DNA of 64,000 nucleotides from Grammothele lineata (taxonomy: Eukaryota > Basidiomycota > Agaricomycetes > Polyporales > Polyporaceae): contig NDFF03000381.1 in NCBI GenBank assembly GCA_002150815.3, positions 62,001 to 126,000 on the forward strand, written 5' to 3'. Numbering within the stretch: position 1 is the stretch's first letter; each line of letters begins with the position of its first letter. Of the stretch, positions 36,886 through 48,907 are shown piece by piece. Below the pieces are notes generated by a model that made no database searches, was not told the origin of the DNA, and saw nothing but the letters and a program-made list of their open reading frames with translations. The translations under genes and the position numbers were made by a program.

Positions 36886-38169
36886 CTAATGCTGCACTGT
36901 CGCTGTATCGTTCCCGTCGTCGCTGAGAGTCTCGACCCTCACACCCCTCGACGAGCTCACGCTCCTGATGTCGCGCCCCTCCTCGGCTAGCTCCTGGTTG
37001 ATGAGCTCCGCGCGCGACTGGTTGTGCTGGTCGTCCGGGCTTTCGCCCTCTACCACCGGTCGGTCCGCAAAGTCGGGCTTCCGCAGCGCCTGCCGGAACG
37101 CGTTGGCCATGATTGCGGCGTCTGCGCCAGAGAACGGGCCCTGCTCGCTCGTCCGTGAGATCATCGACGCGCCATCGTGCTGGTCCGCGGGCGAACCAGG
37201 CCTATTGACCGCCGCGTAGCCTGCGCCCGCACCCGCCGCACCAGCGAGTGCTGCAGTGCCCATGACGGGCGACTGGGGACCAGCGCGGTCGACTGCGGCC
37301 ATCATGGGCGTTGAAGACCCCATTGAGTTCCGGTGGGAGAGACCGTCGCGCCTCTGGCGCAGCCGTCGCATGATGTAGAAGAAGAAGACGACGGTCAGGA
37401 CGAGCGCGAAAAAGCCGAGCACGACGATAACCGCGATTGCCCACTTGGGGAAGGATGAGTTTCCGCCATTCGGCTGCACGGAGGCACCAGTACCGTTGGG
37501 TCCGTCCGATGTCGAGGTTGATGTAGAGGTGGGGGAGGCAGAGGTCAACGATGCCGAAACGGCAGAAGCCGAGGAGGCAGAAGCGGCAGCGGCGGAGGCG
37601 GAGGACGCCGATGCCGCCGAGGCAGACGACATGGACGAGACCACGGAGTCCAAAAATGTTGTTTCTACGTTACGGAATTCCGAACGTGAGTACGGCAGAG
37701 GGAGGATGAGAACGGAGGTTAAGGCACGCACGGACGGCGGTGAACGTGGATTGCGGGAGGTCCGTGTTCGCAAGTGATCTATCGTTGCGGGTGATCTTCC
37801 AATAGTAGGAAAAGGATACGTTGGAGCCATCCCAGTTCAGCCCTCGCGAGCCAAAGAACGAGTCATCAACCTGAACGTGCTTCGACCCTGCTGAACCAGA
37901 GGGGTTGGTAACGTTGGTCATGTTCAAGACTGGTTCGTCCGTGTCGGCGTGGAACAAGAAGAGATTGACCATCTCTGTCTGTGCCCATTGGGGAAGCCTG
38001 CTGTTCCCTGCGCGACACCGAGGGCCTAAGCGGAAGGAGATGTATGAGATGAAAGTTGACGTACAGACGATGGTTGTCCACTCGTGTTGAGCGACAGTCG
38101 TTGAACTTGTGGGGTAGCAAGTGAAAACATCGTTGCCCGAATCCTGCTCACACTGCGTCTCGGCCGCAC
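36886..38169 (-). CDS. Single-pass membrane protein with Ser/Ala-rich stalk
   Basis: Not recognised as a named protein. An extracellular region contains paired cysteines (QCEQDSG, FTCYPTSS), TIVWNSRLPQWAQTEMV and several NxT/NxS sequons. A low-complexity Ser/Ala/Thr stalk follows. One transmembrane helix reads FPKWAIAVIVVLGFFALVLTV, with a basic stop-transfer MRRLRQRR. The cytosolic tail ends RVETLSDDGNDTATVQH. The layout recalls fungal cell-wall stress sensors, but no WSC or Mid2 signature was seen. Introns lie at about 37676-37739 and 37983-38041. The 5' end is unresolved: a signal-peptide exon must lie upstream of 38169, and no candidate between 38170 and 38600 was convincing. Confidence 0.6.
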
Positions 38170-40660
38170 CTTTTGGTGTTCGGAGAAGGAGTAACAGACG
38201 TGAGGGTGACCGCAAGAGATGTTAAGGCACACGAGGGAAGGCGAAGGGATGTTACTGCAAGGGCGTTGCGCGGAGGAAAAAACGGACGCACTGATAGCTG
38301 CCTGATCGACGATGTTCATATCCCTCGCGACGACGGGCTGGTGGAGAGCACGCGGATACCTGCGCTTCATGCCACGGTCGACAGGGATGGGGAGGGTGGT
38401 CTGGAGGGGCACGGGAGGCGCATGGCGACTTGAAGACGCGGACATAGGCCAGTCTGGGGTGACGGGACGAGGGGAGGAGCGATGAGTCGTGAGAAGGGTG
38501 CGAGTAAGCGGCTAGGGCCAGTAGAGGAGCAAAATGGCATTATCCGTGGGGGAGCGGGGGGGCAGAGAGCGGCGCCCTCGCGGGGAGGCAGGCGTCGGGC
38601 GGACGGGGGAGGGCGGGCTGCAGAGGGAGAGGCAGAGGGAAGGGACGCAACCTAAGGCGCAGACCTGGGCCCGGTGGAGAGTCGGCGACATCATCCCTGG
38701 GAATCTCCCATCACGCCCGAGCCCGGCCCACGCGCCCGTCCCGCCCCCGCGTCTCCCCGGCCGACGTTGACGGCCCTCCCCCCGCCCGCTCGCCCGCCCG
38801 CACGGGGCACGCCCTCCGTGCCTCGCTCTTTCTGACTCGCAGACCCGCCCTGCCCTGCCCTGCTCCTCGAGCCCCTGCGGCGGTGGGGTGCACGCGTGCC
38901 TCGCCCGCCGCGGTCCGGAGATAGGTCTGGGAAGCGTGCGTGCGCGCGTCCAATCGAGGGCGTTGGTCTGCCTTCTCGGCAGGTCGTCCGCCCAGGGCCT
39001 CTGTCTCGAGCGCTCCACGTCCACCCTCCGTCGATGGTCGTTCACGCTCGTCCACGTTTCTGCCGGGAACGGAACATGTTCATATCCTTTCGGCCCAGGC
39101 CCGTCGACTCCGGCCACACCCATCCCCATCCAGAGGCACAGGCACACCCCATTCTCAGACTCGTGCTCCACCCAGCCCCCATCACCGACGTCAGTTTCGC
39201 GTCCTCGCCGCTACCAGACGTCTATCATACACAACCGATTTTTCTCTCTACGCCTGTGCAGCTTCAGCACAAGCAGCGCTCAACATTCATCCGCTCACGG
39301 CGTCGCGTCCCCGCCCACTGCGAGCGCGTGCATCTCCCGTCCATTTATACAGCCATCACCGTAGCATGATTGGTTGGCGTGCATGCTCCGTTCCATGTCC
39401 ATCCTCCTTGCGACGCATCTCTTCCGGATCCCTCCTCCCTGATCCTATCCGTCCATTCTGCCCGAGGCTCGCGGCGCGGACATCCTTCGCCGCCGCAGGA
39501 AACGCACACAGAGTTCCAGGCCCCTGCACTAAGTTCTAGCGGTTGGCTTGCAACGTACGTTAAGAGTCGTCGAGCCACAGCGAGATACCTTCGAATGCTC
39601 GCGTAAATCAACCTAAGACTGAATTGCGCAGCCGCGAAGCTGGCGACAGCCATCGTCGCCTCGAGATGACGTCAAAGGTTTGGCTGAAGCCTCTCCATGT
39701 CTTTATCAGTCCAGAAGCCAGCGAGCTCACACCATTTCTCAGCCTCGATCGCGTTCGCCCGTCTGTCTGTTACAGTCCCTCCCTGCTCCGTCGTTTCACG
39801 GGCCGCCGACGTTTGCTCGCGCCGCGACATATCCTTCATGTCAGAAGATACGCTCGAACTTCTTCCCAAGGCGACCTAAGGCCGCAAAGAATTTTCCTCT
39901 CATATGAACCGCGCTTCTCGCGCTATGAGCCACAATCTCCTCCCAATCTCCCTCCCTTCGCTCGGCGGCGACCAGCGGCCGTAAGCTCGAGAAGTCGATG
40001 ATGGCCGTGCCCGCCGGGCGTGAGGCGCAGGCCAGCGCCCCGAAGATTTCATTATTGCGAGCAGCACGTGGCGGAGGAGGTTAGCGTGCGTCGTATGTTA
40101 TGACGACATACTTACGCTTCAAAGTGGCTTAGCTCCCGCAAGGCTCAGGAGTACAGCCGTACTCACCTATCGCTGCGCGACCTCTATTCCTCTCGGCCGG
40201 CTCAGGAATGTCCAAATTTTTCGGAAGCTATACATATCGCAAGCTCACGCGTGCTGGTGAGATTTCGTGACGTCAGACTTCCAATTGTAGCCGGTCGATG
40301 GGGGAAGTATGTCCGGTGTACGCATGGCCGTGGGCGTAGGGCTGACGTTGGGCGGAGGCGAGTACTTGTTTAATCTATGGTAGAGAACGTATACGCGGCT
40401 CATGGAATCCCTTGGTTGGAAAAGCTTTCGATGGTTGCTAGAGCGGTGATCAAGCTTCAAGGGTCAATCAGAGCGCCGTACGTGAATACCGCTTCGATAA
40501 TACCATGAAGTATACGGTATACCTGGGTGAGCGATTTACACATGCCATACAATTCAGTACTTGCGCTCTTGGCTACTTCGCACGAGAGACACCGGATGAT
40601 CCAAGTACGCACATGCAGCTCTCCTGAACTTAGCGCATCAGCGCACTACACCCTCGGGCC
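38170..40660. other. Intergenic, GC-rich then mixed
   Basis: Contains the missing first exon or exons and promoter of the membrane protein on its left. Overlapping proline- and arginine-rich frames around 38510-39370 look like GC-driven artefacts. Nothing else gene-like was seen up to the first DUF952 gene. Confidence 0.4.
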
Positions 40661-41086
40661 TCAGCCATCAACCATCCACCCCTGCACCTCCTCCGCCTTC
40701 CCAAACGCCTCCTCCCACCCCTGTCCCTCGCCCCTCTTCACCTCCTTCGCCCCGACAACGTTACCGCTCCCAAGATCAACCCATTTCCCGTCTTCAGGCG
40801 CGTACAGGTGCGGGCACCCGGGCATGCCCTCCACCCAGCGGTACGTCCCCCCCTCGGCACGCGTCTTGGCCGTATCGACTTTCAGCAGCCACAGCGTCTC
40901 GTGGGCGGCGAAGAAGAGCGAGGCGGTGATAGGCACCTGGGCGGCGGTGGAGAGGTGGATGAACCCGTCGGCGGCGTCGAGCGCGCTGAGCGGGAGCGCG
41001 GGAGGGATAGGGGTGGGAGGCGCAGCGGGGAGGATCTTGTAGACGAAGGCGGGGAGCGGGTATGTTGGGGAGTCTGGGGGAGGCAT
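40661..41086 (-). CDS. DUF952 domain protein, copy 1
   Basis: Small single-exon protein of about 141 residues with the DUF952 pattern: VYKILPAAPP, DAADGFIHLSTAAQVP, FFAAHETLWLLKVDTAK, then PGCPHLYAPEDGKWVDLGSG. The function of the family is not established. The ATG before PPPDSPTYPLP was chosen because upstream codons lose similarity to copy 2; a longer N-terminus is possible. Its neighbour is a paralogue in the same direction. Confidence 0.82.
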   Translation of the reverse strand: MPPPDSPTYPLPAFVYKILPAAPPTPIPPALPLSALDAADGFIHLSTAAQVPITASLFFAAHETLWLLKVDTAKTRAEGGTYRWVEGMPGCPHLYAPEDGKWVDLGSGNVVGAKEVKRGEGQGWEEAFGKAEEVQGWMVDG

Positions 41087-41415
41087 TGGAGGTGTGCGGT
41101 GGTTGGAGTAGAGAAAAGAGTTAGTCGCGTTGGATCGGAGCACGATCTTCAGGTGAGTACACGCTCGTGCGACGGATGTACTTACACATATGAGCGCTAT
41201 ACATACGCTATACATATATGAACTACTACACCGCGCAGGGCTACTGCATATTCCACTCTCCATGTTGCCGATACGGGCTGATTTACGCATAATTGCCCCC
41301 CTTACCGATTAACTGCTGAGCTTCATCCCAGCGACACACGCATAAGCTCATGGAGTCCCCTCGCCCGATTTCCAGCATTGCGTCGCTTACTCCAACCAAA
41401 GCGCGAGCGAAATGG
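41087..41415. other. Spacer between the two DUF952 genes
   Basis: 329 bases. An upstream in-frame extension of copy 1 cannot be excluded, but no domain was seen. Confidence 0.4.
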
Positions 41416-41946
41416 CTACTCATTCACCATCCACCCCTCCAGCCCCGCCTGCTTGAACGCCTCCTCCCACGTCTGCCCCTCCTTCCTGCGCACCTCCCTC
41501 GTATCCACCACGCACCCGCTCCCAATATCCACCCACGTCCCCTTCTTCCTCGCATACAAGTGCGGGAACCCCGGCATCCCAGGGGTGAACGCAAAGTAGC
41601 CCGCGCCCCCATGCTGCGCCGCCGCCCGCGCGCTGTCGACCTTGAGCAGCCACAGCGCCCCGTTCTCCGCGAAGAAGCGTGCGGAGGTCGGCGGGACCTC
41701 CGACGCGGCGCAGATGTGGATGTACCCGTCCTTGGTGTCCAGGGCGCTCACGGGGAGCGCGACGGGCAGAGGGGAGGGCGGCGCGTCGGGGAGGATCTTG
41801 TAGAGGTACTTGGGGACGGGGTACAGGCCCTTGACGGAGTCGGGGGGCGCTGTGGGATCGGGTGAGGTGATGGGGTCCGATAGCGTGTTCCGGGCACGGA
41901 CGGTACCTTTCTCGCTGGAGGTTTGCGCAGGATTCGTATCGGCCAT
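41416..41946 (-). CDS. DUF952 domain protein, copy 2
   Basis: Tandem paralogue of 176 residues. Core pattern: YLYKILPDAPPSPLP, DTKDGYIHICAASEVP, RFFAENGALWLLKVDSAR, PGMPGFPHLYARKKGTWVDIGSG, with a shared ending GW-W/E-EAF and GWMV. The N-terminus adds about 45 polar residues absent from copy 1. A recent local duplication is the simplest explanation. Confidence 0.85.
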   Translation of the reverse strand: MADTNPAQTSSEKGTVRARNTLSDPITSPDPTAPPDSVKGLYPVPKYLYKILPDAPPSPLPVALPVSALDTKDGYIHICAASEVPPTSARFFAENGALWLLKVDSARAAAQHGGAGYFAFTPGMPGFPHLYARKKGTWVDIGSGCVVDTREVRRKEGQTWEEAFKQAGLEGWMVNE

Positions 41947-42594
41947 GGTTTGATGCAATTCGCGAGTGAAACGATGATGAGGACAAGCAAGGTGCTCGAC
42001 GGCGCTTTGCGAACTCGTTGAGCGTTTGAAGACGGATACAGCTGCGATGTTCCCTGCCTCGGGTAAATGAGTGAACGCTACTCGGGGTCGGCACCGTTGT
42101 GGGGGGTCAGGTGGCATATGCCAGAACACGGATGGCGTTCAAACATTGACAATTCATTTGTGGAGGCGGCATAACGAGTGGCAAACCCGAGCAGTTTTTC
42201 TTCATCGGACATGTTTCAAACAGGGTTGAATGCATCTATCACGGTGCGCTCCGAGGAGGGTACGGAGGCCCGGCGAAGGACGGCTCGGAGGATGCGAAGG
42301 TCTCGGGCATCTTAAGGGACGGCCGGAAAGCGAAGCAAAGCTGTATTACAGCACCTACAAGGTCTCTCGATGAGTACACGAGCGATTACTAAGATGTCAA
42401 AAAGGAACGTGTGGTATATGATACAATGACCCTCTCCTCATCTATGTCAGATAGTCTGGTCTCACTGGGTGACCGTCAAGTCGACGGACAAGCGCGGGCG
42501 GGGTGTGGGGACGTCCGCGATGCCGTCCGAGAGCGTGTAACCAAGCCTGCCCGGAAGACTTGGTACAGCCGAAGACTTCCGCTCGTGCGTGGGG
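41947..42594. other. Intergenic region upstream of DUF952 copy 2
   Basis: Promoter of DUF952 copy 2 on the left and the 3' end of the mitochondrial carrier on the right. No gene seen. Confidence 0.45.
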
Positions 42595-43937
42595 TTATGA
42601 ATATCCCGCCCGCTTGTTGAGGTTACGGACGAGCATCTCGTATCTGTGTACATGGTCAATGAGTATCGCCCAAGAACGCTAGATATGATGTAGAGTACTG
42701 ACGTCAACATCGTCACCGCGCTATTCGGGACTGTGCGAACGAGGTTCACCGACAGCCCGCGATAGAGCGCACGCCACCCCTCGTGCGCGATGATGTGCTT
42801 GGTAGTGCGGACGATGCCTCCCTTTGGGGGGCGCGCTGTCGAATCACTTCCATCCAGCCCGCTCATCGACAGTGGACGCTTCTCCGTCTGCAGTCGTGTA
42901 CGCACGACCTCATGGGGGTACGTCACGATTGACGCGGTCATCTTTGCGATAGCGGAGCAGAGAAGGATTTGCTCGGCGTGGAGTGGCTCCGTCCTGTTGC
43001 GCGCTGGACATGGCCACGGATCATGAGCACAAATGTGCCCAGGTGGGCAAGATGTAGGAACTGTCACTCACAGGCTATTCGTTTGAGGTGCTCATAGAGA
43101 GGGAACTGGACCGCAACATGTGTGATACCCAAAAGACTTGGTAAAAGTCCCCGGAAGAACGCGCTCCAGCCCTCTGTTCGATAAATAGTCATAGCCGCAT
43201 CTAACGTATGCTTGTACCGCCCTTCTTCTCGTGGCTGCGTCTGAAGGTACACAACAACCAGTTCAGAAGTATGTCTCAGACAGACGACGGCAAACGTACC
43301 ATAAACCGTGTCTTGATAACCCATAGAGGGTTAGTACAAATGGTACTCGTTGCCCCGGCCGTCATGGCAGACAAAATGTGCAATGTCCATGGGTGCTCCC
43401 GCGCCAAAGGCTGATACCCTTTCACCTGCGCGGCGGGGTATACATGTCGAGGGGTGTCTGTGATCCGCCCATCTGGCTGTTCCCCAAAGTGTCGCTTGAT
43501 ACTATCGTAGACGGCGAAGTAGATGGCCCATGTTGGGAGGTAACCGAGGATGGTAGGCCCCAGCCCGCGGTACATACCGCGAAAGCCGTCATGCTTGAGG
43601 ATGTTTTTGACGGTGGCTGGGGGTAGGAAGGGTAGACAGCGGGCAGAAGAAGACGCATGACGTTGAGCGGCGGGTTTAAACGGAGAAAGCAGGCGCGCCG
43701 CGAGAGGTAAAGGCCTCACCGACCACACCCAGATAGCTGGAATGACCGTGGACCGCGCGCTGGGCCTGAAGCTTGGTCTTGATAACGTCCAGAGGGCAGG
43801 TTGCGACGCTGGCGACGAGGCCGCCTCCCGCGCCAGCTGGGGAGCGGAGCGGATTTTGCGGTAAGACGATGTGGAGGGCGCGCCAGGGGTGGCAGAATGA
43901 GCTCACCGATCATACTATTTGCGCTCTGCGAAGGCAT
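42595..43937 (-). CDS. Mitochondrial carrier, NAD+/nucleotide (YIA6)-type
   Basis: Inner-membrane solute carrier of the SLC25 family. Six exons in gene order: 43907-43937, 43720-43836, 43300-43616, 43072-43240, 42703-43003 and 42595-42643, giving 327 residues. All three carrier signatures are present: CPLDVIKTK, NPLWVIKTR and YPHEVVRTR, each at the end of the first helix of a repeat. The GITHVAVQFPLYEHLKR stretch and the W in NPLWVIKTR are typical of the NAD+/folate/FAD-like branch containing yeast YIA6. The start was chosen at MPSQSANSMIAGAGGG, which enters the first helix directly. Substrate is inferred, not shown. Divergent from the DUF427 gene. Confidence 0.9.
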
Positions 43938-44565
43938 CCCTCGGAATAGGGGCCGCAAGGAGCGCGGCAAGCGTTGTCAGAGGGGCCCTGGCGGTATGAT
44001 GGAGTCGGCGTATGCACAGTGAGGGGTAGTGGTAAGCAGGATGTTGAAGATATGCGACAAGGAAGATTCGGTGGGGTAGTATTACGCCAAATGCAAATCA
44101 GCACGAGACCGTCCTCCCGCCGGTTCCTTCCGTAAGCACTGCGCGCTTTTCGGAAGTCGCACCGCGAACTTCGAACGCGACCGAGTCCGCAGATGACCTC
44201 ACCGTCCATCTCCGGTCGTTTTCAGCCACTTTTCAGCCATTGCTATAGAGCCGGGTGCATATCCCGATACCGCGCATGAGTCATACAATATGTACTGAGC
44301 CAGGAGGACGCCGGGTTGGATGTCATTACTCATCGGATATCTTCATAAAATCCCCATACAGTATGCTCTGTGGTGTGCACAGTGTACTCTTTACCGGGCC
44401 AAAACCCAGTTTGGTTCAGATACAGTGAACGTGACCAAGCCCTTCACAGCCAGAAGCACCAATGATCCTATAAACGCACAGTTCCCGCTCACCCCAGAGA
44501 TTGCACAGTCACTTCCTTACCCCCGAACCCCCACGCACTGTTGTGTACTTCGACTCGAGACCAAC
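43938..44565. promoter_or_regulatory. Divergent promoter region of the carrier and DUF427 genes
   Basis: 628 bases between two start codons facing away from each other. No gene and no clear TATA box seen. Confidence 0.4.
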
Positions 44566-45087
44566 ATGAAGGCCACCCTCAACGGTACCGTCCTCGCCGA
44601 CTCTAATGATACAGTCGTGGTTGAAGGGAACCACTACTTTCCCCCTGAGTCTGTCAACAAGGAGGCATTGTCGTCCTCATCTACCCAGTGAGCCATGATT
44701 CTGTCACCAGATGCAATGACTCGTCTCAACATGTTGCATACTAGTACGACTTGCCCATGGAAGGGGTGAGTTGTTGTGAGGAAACTCATACACTATACCG
44801 GCTGATGGTCGACTATTAGTGTCGCGTCCTACTATGATGCCACCCTCGCAGGCAAGACAGAGGTCAGCGACGTCGCCTGGTGAGTATCTTGGCCGTCTGG
44901 AAGAAGCACCTTGTGAGGCTGATCTGTCCTGTGGCGGTACTAGGTACTATCCCGAGCCTAAGGACGCGGCCAAAAACATCAAGAACTATGTCGCCTTCTA
45001 CAAGGTACGACGCCTTCTCCTTGCATCTAGCGAGACCTTGCCATGGCTGAAACAAATCGATGTCAGAACAAGGTTGCATTCGAGTAG
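44566..45087 (+). CDS. DUF427 domain protein
   Basis: Compact protein of 94 residues from five exons: 44566-44687, 44745-44765, 44820-44879, 44944-45004 and 45067-45087. Reads MKATLNGTVLADSNDTVVVE, then HYFPPESVNKEAL, TCPWKGVASYYDATLAGKT, VAWYYPEPKDAAKNIKNYVA and the end FYKNKVAFE. This is the DUF427 pattern throughout. The 21-nt exon carries most of the TCPWKG motif. Family function is not established. Confidence 0.92.
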
Positions 45088-45359
45088 ATGAAAGAATTCA
45101 CGAAATGTCGTTGATCCTTGCTGTAAGATAGCATTCGGCACGTTGGATCATTGGATGCAAGTTGTAGTCAACAATCGAAGAAATCACGAGTTTTCGACAC
45201 CATCTGACAAGGTGTCGCATGTATTGATTATCGTGCGTGACATGAGAACAAGGAAGTGAGGCGTCGACACGTATGTTCGTATGGGTATAACCAAGAAAGC
45301 AAAACCGTGTAATGTATCGTGAGTATCACAGAGACGTGTAGATGTGGCGGAAGTGCCTT

Positions 45360-46869
45360 TTATGCTTTCCCAGACTTTTGCCTCTCCGCTACCCACCACT
45401 AAACAGGAGGTCAATCCCCTAGCACATTCAAAAGGGAAGATTGCACAAGCATACCTCGAACGTCTTCTGGATCCCCTCCTCAAGTCCTACCTGAGGCTCG
45501 TACCCTAGCACGCGCCTCGTCCGCTCAAGATTGAAGCAACGCCACGCGCAGCTGAACGTTACCCGGAACCGCGTGAAGCCCGGTTCCTTGCCGGTCAGCC
45601 ACGCCCACCATTCTGCCGCACTTGCGAGCACTAGGCCGAGCCCCTGAGGGAGAATGAGTCGCCGCTTCGTGTTCGGCTTGTCAAAGTGTTCGTCGAAGAA
45701 CTTGTAAACGACCCTGGGCAGGTCCCAGAAGCCCGTCGGCTCGCCATTAGTGACGAAGAACACCTGTCCCGCAACCTGCAGCTGGGCCTCCTCCTCCCGC
45801 GTGAGGGCTGCCTCGCAAAACTGGTCGAACTTGCCTCGCACCGCGGGCCGTGCTACAGGCGGCTCGTATGATGGATCCTCCCAGTTCTTCAGGATCTCGT
45901 CTGCCCCAGGGGGAGGGGTTACATATGGCCCTAGCGGGCGCGCGAGTGATGTCGGAACGCGCGGACGAGGTAGTGTCGCTGTGATGGGCGGGAGCGCGAC
46001 GGCGAGCGAGGCTCTGAGGCGGGCAATGTCTTCGGGGGTTGCAGGCCCGAGGCGGTCCGCGGCGAGGAGGTGCGCATACGCGCAGTTACCGACGTACGTC
46101 CAGTCGAAAAGGTTCGTGTTGTCGCCGACTTGGATGTGGCTCTGTCCGCGCTGCCATGCCTGGAAGAGCCCGGAGAGGAACTGACGATCGCCCGGCCTGG
46201 TGGGAGCCATTAGTGGACGTCTTTTTTGGGCACGGAGCAGAGAGTGTGCTTCAAACTGAAGTAGATACTCACCCGAAGATCCCGGCTGGTCGCAGTGCGA
46301 CTGTGTAGAGGCCACCCTTGCCATTGGCTGCGAGCACAATCTCCTCCGCCTTCGCCTTTGACTCATTGTATGGGTCCATGGCCTTTTCAGGTTGAGGTAT
46401 CCGCTCGTCCACGTCAATGAGGTCCTGGCCGTTGAAAACGACACCAGCAGAGCTCGTATAGACGAGTTTCGGTACGCCGCATGCTACCGCAGCGTTAATG
46501 ACAGCCTGCGTGCCGTCGACATTGACTTTCCAGTATAGCGCGGGGTCGTCTAGGCCGTGCATAGGTGATGCCGTGTGGATGATACATGTTGCACCGCTCT
46601 GCCAGAGTCTCGTTCAGCGGTCGAGGGTCCGGAGTAGAGTGGGGTATGTCGGAGCTCGAGCAAAGAAGGTAACATACCTTACGCAGAGCGTCTGCTACCT
46701 GGTCCTCCTCGCTGATGTCGCCCGAGTAGAAAGGGACGTCGTGATACCGCTGGACAATGTCGAATATAGAGACAGCGTCGCCGCGCGCGAGGAGGGCCTC
46801 TACAACGTGGCGCCCGAGGAAACCGCTGCCGCCGATAACGAGGTAAACGTCTTTTGAGCGCGTAGACAT
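45360..46869 (-). CDS. ERG26: Sterol-4-alpha-carboxylate 3-dehydrogenase (ERG26-like)
   Basis: NAD(P)-dependent short-chain dehydrogenase acting in C-4 demethylation of ergosterol intermediates at the ER. Exons in gene order: 46678-46869, 46273-46598, 45455-46196 and 45360-45398, giving 432 residues. The nucleotide-binding loop reads GGSGFLGRHVVEALLARG, followed by CIIHTASPMHG, KLVYTSSAGVVFNG and the catalytic YNESK. Later motifs are GDNTNLFDWTYVGN and FFVTNGEP. The last exon restores the usual WWV ending, so the frame running on past 45455 is intron. A related 3-beta-hydroxysteroid dehydrogenase of the same family is the main alternative. Confidence 0.88.
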
Positions 46870-47267
46870 GACGAGAGGAGCCAGAAAAAGCTAGGGGCGG
46901 GGAGTAGAGGGTCGGGACACAGAGAGGCTGATGCCAGCCGGGGAAACACAAACTCAGACGTGGGCCCACTTGTGAGCCAGGGCGCTCAGCCCGTCAGGGG
47001 CTCACGCGTAGCTCACGCGCTCGTGCGGTCCGCGCGTCCTTCGCTAGCGTGGTAAGAGATCTAGATTCAGAGATCCGTTTGGCTGGGTGCAGACACGGTT
47101 TTGCACTCGTGTTACCTTTGGAATTCTGCTGCAGAACGCAGCTACTAGATGTAATGAATGCTCTCTCTGAACAAGAAAGCCCTCAGGGTGATACAGCAGG
47201 AGTGTTATGCTACACATCGTACATCGGGCCTCTACTAACACATTCCAGCACAAGACTAAAACATTGA
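46870..47267. other. Short intergenic region
   Basis: Promoter of the ERG26-like gene and 3' end of the F-box gene. No gene seen. Confidence 0.45.
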
Positions 47268-48907
47268 CTAATAACGAGCGTGAGGGTATCGCGTTACGTA
47301 GAATCCAACCCCGCTCCCATCTCTCTTCTTCAGCCCATCCTCCTTCGGAGGTCTAGTCAGAGGAGGGTACGCATCCTCCCTCGCACCCGGCCCAAAGTCC
47401 ATCACGAACGGTCGTGACTGCGTCGCCCCAAACACTCTCGAGCTCTCCATCACGACCGAATACACAGGCGACGAGTCGTTCCCGGGAGCGTGCACGCTCC
47501 AGCCACGGTTCGCGGCGCGAACATCCCAGAAGGCGACGACGCTGTGGCGCGCGGTACCCGCCGCGATGTGGCACCCGCCTCCGCCACCGGACGAGATCGC
47601 GTAGATCGGCTCACAGAGCCACGGGTCGCACATGCTCATGACGGGGTATAGCGCGCGCCCCGCCGGGTGCGCCTCGGACGAGACCCCAGGGGTGCGGTGT
47701 GGGCGGCGCGACGAACGCAGGTCGTGCACGTTCACTATGCCGTCATACCACCCAGAGATCACAATCCGCTCGGACGCGCCCCACGGTGCAGAGGGGGGCG
47801 CTGAGCATATACCGTACACGGCGGACGGGCGGGGATGGTCGTCTTCCGTCGAGTTGGTGAGGATGTGGGAAGGGGTTTGGCAGATGCGGGATTCGTGTAG
47901 AGGGTATACCAGGAGGGGCGTTAGGGAGGAGGCGCCGAGGATTGCATGTCGATCCGATAGGTGAGTCGCCCAACTCCGTACGCCGAGCTCAATAAATTCG
48001 GCCGGGGAGTCCGAGTCCGACGTGTGGTCGAAGAACGCGGCAGTGCCGTTCGAAGAAATGGACAGGATGTGGTTGGCCCTGGCGGAGATGCTCTCGACTA
48101 TGCCATTGCCGTGATAGGGTCTCTTCTCCCTGTGGATGGCCTCGATATAGGTGGCACCTTGAGTCCCAGCCTTGCACGCGGGCAGAACAACACGCTCGAG
48201 CGAGCCATCCGCATATCCGACATATACAGTGCGGTCGTACCCTCCGTCTGGAACGCTCTGTATACTCGTGATATCACGGGAGGCTCGCAGGACCCTGTTG
48301 GTCATGTACGCGCACTCGAACTGGATGCCGGGCTCTTCGGAGCAAGAGAAGATATAGGAATAGATAGTGTTGGCAGCGGCTACAAAGAGCCGGGATTTGT
48401 TGATTGCGATATGGGGCTGGAGCTTGCCCTGCCATTTAGACGCGAGAGGGCGTGCGACGAAGTTGGGTATTGTCCAGTTCTGATCTGTCTCGGTGTGGTA
48501 GCTGCGGAATGACAGTGCGGTGAGCTAACGCGTTCCGAGACATGATCAAGGGAACCACATACCGGATCGCTGCGTGAGCGCTCCACAACCGCATAGACTT
48601 GCGGAGACTCCACGTCTGGCGAGGATTTAACTTTAAATATGTCTTCCAACCAAACTCATTGACCTGCACAAAGGAGTCGGCAATCAGGTTGTATACGTAT
48701 TGAGATAGCAGAATCGCGCATGCGAATCGGTCTTGCGACCGGTCCCAGCAGCAATGTGGCGTGGATGATGTAGATGAAAGCGGGACTTACCAGAGCATGG
48801 AAGTACTTGGACGTCCGCGAAAGCTGGGCGAGCTCTCCCACAGACAAATACGGTAGGGTGGCTATCCAGACATCGCTTGGTAGTCCGTGGACATGCATTG
48901 GAGGCAT
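47268..48907 (-). CDS. F-box protein with WD40-like C-terminal region
   Basis: Likely substrate adaptor of an SCF ubiquitin ligase. Exons in gene order: 48791-48907, 48563-48663 and 47268-48501, giving 483 residues. The F-box occupies about residues 8-45 (LPSDVWIATLPYLSVGELAQ, then SRTSKYFHALV), followed by NEFGWKTYLKL. The rest has repeated beta-blade-like units such as GYADGSLERVV, ISGWYDGIVNVHDLR and SVVAFWDVRAANRGW, consistent with a degenerate propeller. No substrate is suggested by the sequence. It is head to head with GEM1. Confidence 0.75.

Noticed and set aside
38512..39539. Several overlapping 110-220-codon frames on both strands
   Set aside because: All are proline/arginine-rich products of GC-rich DNA without conserved motifs or splice continuity.
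45428..45454. C-terminal extension VCLCNLPF of the ERG26-like protein
   Set aside because: A canonical donor at 45454 and acceptor before 45398 give the family-typical WWV ending instead.
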